Origin: Acidobacteriota bacterium | Lineage (GTDB): Bacteria > Acidobacteriota > Thermoanaerobaculia > Thermoanaerobaculales > Sulfomarinibacteraceae | Reading direction: 5' to 3' | Length of the DNA: 41,791 nucleotides | NCBI GenBank assembly: GCA_022340665.1 | Contig: JAJDNM010000018.1 | Span: forward strand, 1-41,791 | Shown here: positions 1 through 6,406 of the stretch, piece after piece | How the letters are laid out: every line of letters starts with the position of its first letter | How positions within the stretch are numbered: position 1 is the stretch's first letter | The notes under the pieces: model-generated | What the model saw: only the letters and a program-made list of their open reading frames with translations | What the model was told of the DNA's origin: nothing | Databases searched by the model: none | Program-made: the position numbers and the translations under genes

Positions 1-471
1 CGGGCGATCGGCCGAGGTCACGAAGACCACGAGGTCAGCTCGCGGCACGTAATCTTTCGTCAAGGCCTCGTGCGCACGATCGAGCGCATTCGTTCCCGGC
101 GTATCAACGACGCTCAACTGGTGAAGGGTCTCCACCGGCGCTGTAATCTTTTCGCCTACCGAGCCCATTGGTTCCCGGGTGAGCGCCTCGCCCCAGCTGA
201 TGTGGTGGATCTTCGAGGTCGTCGGCGTCACCCCCTCGGCCAGCACATCCTGACCGAGAAGGGCGTTGATCAAGGCGCTCTTGCCCGCATTGAACTCACC
301 CACTACAACCAACAAGAAGAGCTCATCGAGCTGACGAATCGAATCATCGAGCGCGCGAAGGTCCTCGACAGGCGTGTCACAGCTTTCGACAGCGGTGCGC
401 ACTTCGGCGAGTAACTCGCGCTCCGCGTCGAGCAGCTCCTTTTGATCAGCGGTGAGAATCGGTGCGAGCAT
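1..471 (-). CDS. Dynamin-family GTPase, N-terminal part (runs off the window edge)
   Basis: The minus strand is open from an ATG at 471 to the window edge, giving 157 residues of the N-terminus. After a helical stretch of about 50 residues there is a G1/P-loop, GEFNAGKSALINALLG, a Thr-rich switch I (EGVTPTTSK) and a G3 motif, VVDTPGTNAL, followed by LVVFVTSADRP. This order and spacing is that of the bacterial dynamin-like GTPases (Dynamin_N), which remodel membranes or tether to them. The rest of the G domain and the helical stalk lie outside the window. The start is supported by TAAGAT seven bases upstream and by the lack of a Shine-Dalgarno, as in other apparently leaderless genes here. An Era- or EngB-type GTPase is less likely because of the long N-terminal helix and the GEFNAGKS form of the P-loop. 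Confidence 0.8.
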   Translation of the reverse strand, partial: MLAPILTADQKELLDAERELLAEVRTAVESCDTPVEDLRALDDSIRQLDELFLLVVVGEFNAGKSALINALLGQDVLAEGVTPTTSKIHHISWGEALTREPMGSVGEKITAPVETLHQLSVVDTPGTNALDRAHEALTKDYVPRADLVVFVTSADRP

Positions 472-478
472 GGCCGCT

Positions 479-484
479 ATCTTA
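479..484 (-). promoter_or_regulatory. Candidate -10 box of the dynamin-like gene
   Basis: TAAGAT lies seven bases before the ATG at 471, with no Shine-Dalgarno between. It fits the window-wide pattern of -10 boxes placed directly before start codons. No convincing -35 is visible. Confidence 0.35.
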
Positions 485-495
485 GCGCGGAAGGT

Positions 496-574
496 GGCTT
501 GAGGCTTGGGTCTTGAGGCCTGACCGAGGTCGAGAGGACTAACAGGCCCCAGGCCTCAGGTCTCAAGCCCTCAG
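496..574. repeat. Heptad-armed inverted repeat, GGCTTGA type
   Basis: The left arm reads as four 7-base units (GGCTTGA, GGCTTGG, GTCTTGA, GGCCTGA). The right arm, read on the other strand, gives GGCTTGA, GACCTGA, GGCCTGG. The arms can pair around a core of about 20 bases. It sits between the stop codon of the gamma-glutamyltransferase gene and the start of the dynamin-like gene. Architecture and 7-base period match the elements at 3541, 22782 and 32823, although the heptamer differs and the CCCACCC/GGGCGGG core is missing. Confidence 0.55.
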
Positions 575-2271
575 TATCCTGCCGCCATACCGTCCTTCCG
601 CGACTCGGTCGCGCCGGAAAGGACACCCGTCTCCGGATCACGGTGAACGATCTGGTAGCCACCGAAGACAACCGGGTTGGTTTCCTGGATCCGGTGGCCA
701 CGTTTCGCGAGATCCCGGTAGACCTCCGGCGGAAGGCCCTTCTCGATTCGCAGAATTCCTCCCGACGTCATCACGGTTCCGGTCGGCTGAGACGACCCGC
801 CGTGATTGAACCGAGGGGCATCCCCCGCCTCCTGCAGGTTCATCCCGAAGTCGACGAGATTGACGACAATCTGGACGTGTCCCTGCGGTTGCATGGCACC
901 CCCCATCAATCCGAATGCGGTATCCGGAACCCCATTCCATCCCATGAACGCTGGGATGATCGTGTGGAAAGGTCTCTTGCCCGGTTCGAGGGCGTTGGGA
1001 TGGGCGGGATCGAGGCTGAACAGGGCGCCGCGATCCTGGATGCCGATCCCGACCCGGGGCACCACATAGCCGGACCCGAACCCGGTGTAATTCGACTGAA
1101 TCAGCGAAACCAGCATGCCACTCCCGTCGGCGGTCGCCAGGAATGTTGTATCGCCGTGTTCTAGGGCGGGGTTGCCGGGTCCCAGAGTGCGTGCGGCATG
1201 CTCCATGTCGATCAGCTTCGCCCGCTCGGCGGCATATCCTTTGTCGAGCAAGGCGTCGACCGGAACCTCGGCGAATCGTATGTCCGCGTAGTAACGCGCA
1301 CGGTCCTCATAGGCAAGCTTCTTGGCTTCAACCATGACGTGCCAGAAGTCGGTACTGTCCCGACCCATGGCAGCGAGGTCGAAACCTTCGAGGATATTCA
1401 GCATTTGGAGCGCTGCCAGGCCCTGCGGGTTGGGCGGCAACTCCCACACCGTCAGGCCACGATACGTGGTCGAAATTGGCTCCACCCATTCACTCGTATG
1501 ATTGGCGAAGTCCTGGCGCGAGAAAAACCCGCCGACCTCCTCTGAGAAGGCCACGATCTGTTCGGCGATCTCACCGCGATAGAAGGCATCACGCCCTCCG
1601 ACCGCGAGTCGGTCCAGCGTGTGCGCGAGGGCCGGATTGGCGAAGACCTCGCCTTCAGCGGGGGCTTTGCCACCGGGCATGAACACCTCGGCAAAACCCG
1701 GCATGTCCTTGAATCGGGGCACGCTCCGCGCCCAGCCGCCGGCGATCACCTGCGGCACCGGCGCACCCTCGCGCGCGAGCTTCGCCGCCGGTCGCAGAAC
1801 ATCTCCCATCGGCAGATTGCCGAATTTCTCGTGAAGTTCGAACCAGCCATCGGCACAGCCGGGAACCGTCCACGAGTAGACCGAGTAGACGGGTATGGTG
1901 CCGTCCTCCTCTGGCGGTACCTCATCGATCGTCAACGATGCCGGCGCGCGTCCCGAGGCGTTGAGCCCGTAGAGCTTCTCGGTTTCCGGGTCCCAGACCA
2001 TGGCGAAGAGATCACCGCCTAGACCATTGGCGGTCGGCTCCAAGAAACCGAGGGCTGCGTTGACGGCGATGGCGGCATCCACCGCCGAACCTCCGGCCTT
2101 GAGGACATCGATCCCGACCTGCACGGCCAGCGGATGGGCGGCGCTGACCATCCCATTCCGGGCATAGGTCACCGATCTGGTTGCAAAGGCTCGGCCCTCC
2201 GGACGATCGGCGGAGAATGCGACGGGAATACTGGCGATGACGACAGCGACAATCGCGAGGCAACGACGCAT
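571..2271 (-). CDS. ggt: Gamma-glutamyltransferase (glutathione hydrolase), exported
   Basis: This is an Ntn-hydrolase that cleaves gamma-glutamyl bonds of glutathione and related compounds in the periplasm. A signal peptide (RRCLAIVAVVIASIPVAFSA) comes first. The family's N-terminal NGMVSAAHPLA and GGSAVDAAIA motifs follow, and the autoprocessing site is HGDTTFLA, whose first Thr (about residue 375) would become the nucleophile of the small subunit. Downstream, GSGYVVP and GKRPFHTIIPAF are family motifs. The reading frame extends to an ATG at 2283, but GGAGG at 2277-2281 lies inside that extension, five bases before the ATG at 2271, so 2271 is taken as the start. The length (566 residues) is normal for the family. 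The gene is transcribed divergently from the uracil-DNA glycosylase gene. Confidence 0.93.
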   Translation of the reverse strand: MRRCLAIVAVVIASIPVAFSADRPEGRAFATRSVTYARNGMVSAAHPLAVQVGIDVLKAGGSAVDAAIAVNAALGFLEPTANGLGGDLFAMVWDPETEKLYGLNASGRAPASLTIDEVPPEEDGTIPVYSVYSWTVPGCADGWFELHEKFGNLPMGDVLRPAAKLAREGAPVPQVIAGGWARSVPRFKDMPGFAEVFMPGGKAPAEGEVFANPALAHTLDRLAVGGRDAFYRGEIAEQIVAFSEEVGGFFSRQDFANHTSEWVEPISTTYRGLTVWELPPNPQGLAALQMLNILEGFDLAAMGRDSTDFWHVMVEAKKLAYEDRARYYADIRFAEVPVDALLDKGYAAERAKLIDMEHAARTLGPGNPALEHGDTTFLATADGSGMLVSLIQSNYTGFGSGYVVPRVGIGIQDRGALFSLDPAHPNALEPGKRPFHTIIPAFMGWNGVPDTAFGLMGGAMQPQGHVQIVVNLVDFGMNLQEAGDAPRFNHGGSSQPTGTVMTSGGILRIEKGLPPEVYRDLAKRGHRIQETNPVVFGGYQIVHRDPETGVLSGATESRKDGMAAGY

Positions 2272-2342
2272 GACGACCTCCATCGGTCCACCATGGTACG
2301 GCAGTCAACAAATTTCGACGAACTGGTACGATCGCCGCAGGT

Positions 2343-3065
2343 ATGGCGGAATCGACTCTTACCGTGATTGCGGCCGAGCTGGCACGAGAAGTCGACCGTC
2401 TGTCGTTCGCCAATCCGGTAACCCACGTCTACAACCCACTCGACTACGCGTGGTCGATCCACGCCCAATACCTCGAACGCTACGGTAGAGCGCCAAAGGA
2501 GGTCCTCCTCCTCGGCATGAACCCCGGACCCTGGGGTATGGCGCAAACCGGGGTGCCTTTCGGTGAAGTGGGTGCGGTCCGCGACTGGTTGAGAATCGAC
2601 GCGGTTGTCGACAGGCCCGATCGAGAGCACCCCAAGCGACCGGTACGGGGGCTCGAGTGCGCTCGCTCCGAGGTCAGTGGGGCGCGCCTGTGGGGCTGGG
2701 CGCGCAAGGTCTTCTCGACCCCGGAGCGATTCTTCCAGCGGTTTTTCATCGCCAATTACTGCCCGCTCGCCTTCCTCGAGGCGAGCGGCCGCAATCGCAC
2801 CCCAGACAAACTGCCCGCGCCGGAGAGGGCGCCGTTGCTGGAGATCTGCGATCGCGCCCTTCGTCGAACCGTCGAGTATCTTGAACCGGAGTTCGTCGTT
2901 GGGGTTGGGGCGTTCGCCGAAGGTCGTGCCCACGCCTCTCTCAACGGCTCACGCACCGTCATCGGTCGTATCCTCCACCCGAGCCCAGCGAATCCGGTGG
3001 CCAATCGGGGCTGGGAGGAGCGAGCAACCGCAGAGTTGCGGCAGCTGGGCGTCGAGCTTCCCTGA
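2343..3065 (+). CDS. SMUG1-type single-strand-selective uracil-DNA glycosylase (UDG family 3)
   Basis: The protein has 240 residues. Motif 1 is GMNPGPWGMAQTGVPFG (residues 58-74), almost identical to the vertebrate SMUG1 signature GMNPGPFGMAQTGVPFG, with the catalytic Asn at residue 60. Motif 2 is HPSPANP (212-218), matching HPSPRNP in SMUG1. Such enzymes excise uracil and 5-hydroxymethyluracil from DNA to start base excision repair. The family was first known from animals and occurs in scattered bacteria. The ATG at 2343 has no Shine-Dalgarno, and TACGAT lies ten bases upstream. The gene stands alone between the divergent ggt gene and a zinc-ribbon gene, so context adds nothing to the assignment, which rests on the two motifs. 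Confidence 0.9.
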   Translation: MAESTLTVIAAELAREVDRLSFANPVTHVYNPLDYAWSIHAQYLERYGRAPKEVLLLGMNPGPWGMAQTGVPFGEVGAVRDWLRIDAVVDRPDREHPKRPVRGLECARSEVSGARLWGWARKVFSTPERFFQRFFIANYCPLAFLEASGRNRTPDKLPAPERAPLLEICDRALRRTVEYLEPEFVVGVGAFAEGRAHASLNGSRTVIGRILHPSPANPVANRGWEERATAELRQLGVELP

Positions 3066-3127
3066 GATCGAGACACCGATTCCGCCCCGGCGACGGATTT
3101 TGGTTATCCTTGCCACAAGGAGCGGTG

Positions 3128-3526
3128 ATGCGCTGGAAATACTCGTGCCCTCACTGTCAAGCCCCCCTCAACCCCGACGACAGAGTGGTCCTGCGAGCCG
3201 AAAGCGGTGACCGGTCATTCCTGGCCGGCCTGCATCCCCAGCCGGGGAACTACGAGGTCGAGCTGCCTCCCGGTGAGACCATGGAACGGGGTACGTACTG
3301 GGATTTTATCTGCCCTCAGTGCGACGCGAGTCTCGTTTCGGAGCTCTCCGAGGATCTCTGCGCCCTCGACGTGATCTCGCCGGGCGAAACACACCGTGTG
3401 TACTTCTCCCGCGTTGCCGGCGAAGAGGCGACCTTCGTCGTCTCGGCCGAAGGCATGCTCGAAGACTTCGGCATTCACACCGACCGTTACCTCGAGCAAA
3501 TGATTCACCAGAAGTACATGCGGTAG
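3128..3526 (+). CDS. Zinc-ribbon protein of unknown function
   Basis: This is a 132-residue cytoplasmic protein with no signal peptide or membrane segment. It has two CPxC knuckles, CPHC near residue 8 and CPQC near residue 66, spaced as a split zinc ribbon with a roughly 50-residue insertion rich in acidic residues. The C-terminal 50 residues are acidic and probably helical. AAGGAG at 3117-3122 lies five bases before the ATG at 3128, which decides the start over an upstream TTG at 3110. TATCCT at 3105-3110 may be its -10 box. I do not recognise the family. It is followed by a heptad-repeat element and then mnmA on the same strand, so co-transcription is possible but unproven. Confidence 0.75.
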   Translation: MRWKYSCPHCQAPLNPDDRVVLRAESGDRSFLAGLHPQPGNYEVELPPGETMERGTYWDFICPQCDASLVSELSEDLCALDVISPGETHRVYFSRVAGEEATFVVSAEGMLEDFGIHTDRYLEQMIHQKYMR

Positions 3527-3540
3527 CGCGTCGCACAAGT

Positions 3541-3651
3541 GAGGAATTCTGAATGAGGAATGAGGAATTTCCACCCACCCCACCGGATCAGTGATCGACG
3601 TAATGAGCAGGTGGGCGACATTCCTAATTCCTAATTCCTAATTCCTAATTC
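3541..3651. repeat. Heptad-armed inverted repeat, GAGGAAT/ATTCCTA type
   Basis: The left arm is GAGGAAT, TCTGAAT, GAGGAAT, GAGGAAT (3541-3568). The right arm is four exact ATTCCTA units plus ATTC (3620-3651), whose complement is TAGGAAT. Inside the arms are a C-rich block (CCACCCACCCCACC) and, on the right, GGTGGGC, which can also pair with it. The loop is about 25 bases. The element lies 14 bases after the zinc-ribbon stop codon and ends 18 bases before mnmA, so it covers the place where an mnmA -35 region would be. Confidence 0.85.
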
Positions 3652-3657
3652 AATCAG

Positions 3658-3663
3658 TATCCT
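3658..3663 (+). promoter_or_regulatory. Candidate -10 box placing the mnmA transcript start at its GTG
   Basis: TATCCT is followed by exactly six bases and then the GTG start at 3670, which predicts a leaderless transcript. The -35 position would fall within the ATTCCTA heptads. Confidence 0.4.
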
Positions 3664-3669
3664 ATCCTC

Positions 3670-4737
3670 GTGAAAATCGCGGTGTTGGCTTCCGGGGGAG
3701 TGGATTCGTCGGTGGCGCTGATGCGCCTGGTCGAGGAGGGTGGTCACGACCTCGCCGCGTTCTACCTCAAGATCTGGCTCGAGGACGAGATGGCCTTCCT
3801 CGGCTCCTGTCCGTGGGAAGAGGATCTCGCGTATGTGCGCTCGGTCTGCGAAACGGCGCGCGTCCCGCTCGAGGTCATATCGCTGCAGCAGGAGTACCTC
3901 AGCTCGGTTGTCGCCTACGCTCTCGCCGATCTCGATGTGGGCAGAACGCCCAGTCCGGACGTGATGTGCAACCGGCTGATCAAGTTCGGTGCCTTTGTCG
4001 ACCGGATCGGCGACCGTTTCGACTGTATCGCATCAGGGCACCACGCCCGGGTCGAGGAGCGGAACGGTCAGTTCCACCTTTTGCGTGGTGCTGATCCCAG
4101 GAAGGACCAGACCTATTTCCTGAGCCAGCTCACCCAGGCACAACTCGCCCGCTGCCGTTTCCCGATCGGGGACCTCACCAAGGTCGAGGTCCGGCGCGAA
4201 GCCCGGCGCCTCGGGCTTTCAAGCGCCGAGCGCCCCGACAGTCAGGGCATCTGCTTCCTCGGGCGGGTGCCGTTCGACGATTTCGTCCACCACCACCTCG
4301 GAGACCGGCCGGGCGAGATTCGTCGCGCATCGAACGGAGAGCTCCTGGGCCATCATCGCGGAGCGTGGTTTCACACAATCGGGCAGCGGCGCGGCCTCGG
4401 CCTCGCAGGCGGCCCATGGTACGTCGTGGGCAAGGACCTCGAGCACGATATCATCGAGGTCGCCCACGCCGACGAGCTCGAGGAATACGCCTGCCAATCA
4501 TTCCTGGTTGGCAACCCGCACTGGATCGCCGACCGGCCGACCCGAAAGGACCTCTCGGTCAGGATTCGTCACGGACAACGACTGGAACCGTGCACCGTCC
4601 AAGAGAACCCGGGCGGATCGATGACAGTGCAGTTCGATACGGTCGCCGATCCCGGCGTCGCGCCCGGTCAGTTCGCGGTGCTCTATGACGATGAAGAGTG
4701 CCTTGGAGGGGGGATCATCGACTCGACCGAGAGATGA
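3670..4737 (+). CDS. mnmA: tRNA-specific 2-thiouridylase MnmA
   Basis: MnmA adenylates and thiolates U34 of the Lys, Glu and Gln tRNAs in the cytoplasm, using sulfur relayed from a cysteine desulfurase. The protein has 355 residues, normal for the family. The PP-loop SGGVDSS is at residues 8-14. The two catalytic cysteines are present: Cys100 in the PDVMCNRLIKF segment and Cys195 in DSQGICF. The tRNA-contact motif GHHARV and the RKDQTYFL segment are also seen. It starts with GTG at 3670. No Shine-Dalgarno is visible, but TATCCT sits six bases before the start. Confidence 0.96.
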   Translation: MKIAVLASGGVDSSVALMRLVEEGGHDLAAFYLKIWLEDEMAFLGSCPWEEDLAYVRSVCETARVPLEVISLQQEYLSSVVAYALADLDVGRTPSPDVMCNRLIKFGAFVDRIGDRFDCIASGHHARVEERNGQFHLLRGADPRKDQTYFLSQLTQAQLARCRFPIGDLTKVEVRREARRLGLSSAERPDSQGICFLGRVPFDDFVHHHLGDRPGEIRRASNGELLGHHRGAWFHTIGQRRGLGLAGGPWYVVGKDLEHDIIEVAHADELEEYACQSFLVGNPHWIADRPTRKDLSVRIRHGQRLEPCTVQENPGGSMTVQFDTVADPGVAPGQFAVLYDDEECLGGGIIDSTER

Positions 4738-5026
4738 GCATCGGCGGTTCGGGAGCCCATCCATCAGCTCATTGAACGAACGATCCGTTCGCGCCCGAGT
4801 TTCACCTGAAACTTAATCGAGAATGATACGTAAGATCAATTAGTCACAACAACCTCCTTCTGTCAGCGGCCCCGACCCCCGACGGGGCCGTTGGCGTCTC
4901 CTCGGCTGATACACACGGGTCAGCGCCGAAAAATCAGCCCATGTCGGAATGACCGGTCTCACTCTCTGTGATCGGATATTTGAAGGGCAAAGGCCGGATT
5001 GGATTGATGTTGCTGCGAAAGGACTG
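4738..5026. other. Convergent intergenic region
   Basis: These 289 bases lie between the convergent stop codons of mnmA and the NtrC-type regulator gene. They hold one strong hairpin (4867-4890) and no open frame worth calling. The stretch around 4805-4860 is clearly richer in A and T than the flanking genes. Confidence 0.5.
4867..4890. terminator. Strong GC hairpin, candidate bidirectional terminator
   Basis: CGGCCCCG and CGGGGCCG form a perfect 8-bp stem around an 8-base loop. It lies between two convergent genes, 130 bases past mnmA and 137 bases past the regulator gene. Neither side has a clear U-tract, so intrinsic termination is inferred from position and stem strength only. Confidence 0.5.
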
Positions 5027-6406
5027 CTATTCCTCTGACGACAGCTCGATGCCGAGTCGGTGAATCATCTCGTTTAACGTCGTCGGACTGAGCTTGAGAA
5101 GACCGGCTGCTCGCCGTTGAACGCCACCCGATCGCTCGAGGGCCTGGCGGATCAGATGTTCTTGATAACCTGCGACCGTTTCCCGAAAATCGACTCCAGA
5201 AGACGGAAAATCCGACACCACAGCTACGGCCGGCGAATCGCCCCGCACCGCCTGTGGCAACTCATCGAGTTCGATGCTGTCGCTCCGGCACAGCACGACC
5301 GCGCGCTCGACGGCGTTCTCGAGCTCGCGCACATTTCCCGGCCAATGATAGGCGGCGAGCGCATCCATCGCGGCAGAGGAAAAACCCTCGACCTGACGTT
5401 GGTTCTCCTCGTTGAAAAGGCGCAGGAAGTGGGTCACGAGGAGTGGGATGTCCTCTCGCCGTTCGCGCAGGGGTGGCAATTCGATCGTGATCACATTCAG
5501 GCGATAATAGAGGTCCTCACGGAAGTTCCCTTGCTGCACCTCGTCCCACAGATCAGTGTTGGTGGCCGCGACCAGCCGGGCGTCCACCGGCTTGGCTTCA
5601 ACGCTTCCCACCCGCCTGATCTCCCGTTCCTGAATCACCCTCAGGAGCTTCGTCTGAGTCTCCAGCGAGATCGTCCCGACCTCATCAAGAAATAGTGTGC
5701 CGTTGTGTGCGGCTTCGAAAAGCCCTTTCCTCGTATTGACTGCACCGGTGAAGGCGCCTTTGACATGGCCAAAAAGTGTCGACTCCAGCAGGTCAGCCGG
5801 AATAGCGCTCGTATGGACCGGCACGAACGGCCCGTCCCCGCGCGGACTGAGCCGGTGAATTGCTCGCGCCACGAGCTCTTTCCCGGTGCCTGACTCACCG
5901 GCCACAAGAATCGTCGACCGGGCGGGAGCCGCACGGCGCATGAGCTCGAACACCTCCTGGATTCGCCGGCTCGTACCGACGATTTCACCCATACCCTCGA
6001 GGCGACTGCGCAGCTCGAGGTTTTCGACCAACAGGGCCCGACGCTCGGCTGCCCGCCGCACGAGGTGCAGAACTTCTTCGTTCTTGAATGGTTTCGGGAC
6101 GTAATGGAAGGCGCCACCGCGCATTGCCTCGATCGCAGACTCCACCGATGAATATGCGGTGATCACCACCACCGGGAGGTGCGGGTCCAATTCTTTGATC
6201 TCGGGCAGCAGGTCGAGACCGGATCGATCCGGCAGCATGAGGTCCAGGAGAACGACATCCACCTCTTCCTCGCGGAGAACGTCCATACCATCCGCAGCCG
6301 AAGTCGCCTGGAGATATTCGAAGCCGTCGCCCGTCAGGAGTGACCCCAGCACGTCCTGAAGGACGGGCTCGTCGTCGATCACGAGGACGGTTCCGACTCC
6401 TGCCAT
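5027..6406 (-). CDS. NtrC-family sigma-54-dependent response regulator
   Basis: The protein has 459 residues and three domains. The receiver (1-120) has acidic residues D11/D12, phospho-acceptor Asp55 in VVLLDLMLPD and a KPF motif near 105. The AAA+ domain (about 142-370) has Walker A GESGTGKE (170-177), the sigma-54 contact loop GAFTGA (217-222) and Walker B GTLFLDE (236-242). A C-terminal Fis-type helix-turn-helix ends in LSPTTLNEMIHRLGI. It should activate sigma-54 promoters when phosphorylated. Its start overlaps the end of the upstream histidine kinase gene by 28 bases, so the two are translationally coupled and almost certainly form a cognate pair. Its targets are not visible here. Confidence 0.95.
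   Translation of the reverse strand: MAGVGTVLVIDDEPVLQDVLGSLLTGDGFEYLQATSAADGMDVLREEEVDVVLLDLMLPDRSGLDLLPEIKELDPHLPVVVITAYSSVESAIEAMRGGAFHYVPKPFKNEEVLHLVRRAAERRALLVENLELRSRLEGMGEIVGTSRRIQEVFELMRRAAPARSTILVAGESGTGKELVARAIHRLSPRGDGPFVPVHTSAIPADLLESTLFGHVKGAFTGAVNTRKGLFEAAHNGTLFLDEVGTISLETQTKLLRVIQEREIRRVGSVEAKPVDARLVAATNTDLWDEVQQGNFREDLYYRLNVITIELPPLRERREDIPLLVTHFLRLFNEENQRQVEGFSSAAMDALAAYHWPGNVRELENAVERAVVLCRSDSIELDELPQAVRGDSPAVAVVSDFPSSGVDFRETVAGYQEHLIRQALERSGGVQRRAAGLLKLSPTTLNEMIHRLGIELSSEE

Noticed and set aside
2169-2933. A 254-codon open frame on the minus strand
   Set aside because: It is antisense to the SMUG1-type gene, which has both family motifs, and it also overlaps the start of ggt in another frame.
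3541-3651. Tandem repeats considered as a CRISPR array
   Set aside because: The units are seven bases with no spacers, and no cas gene is near.
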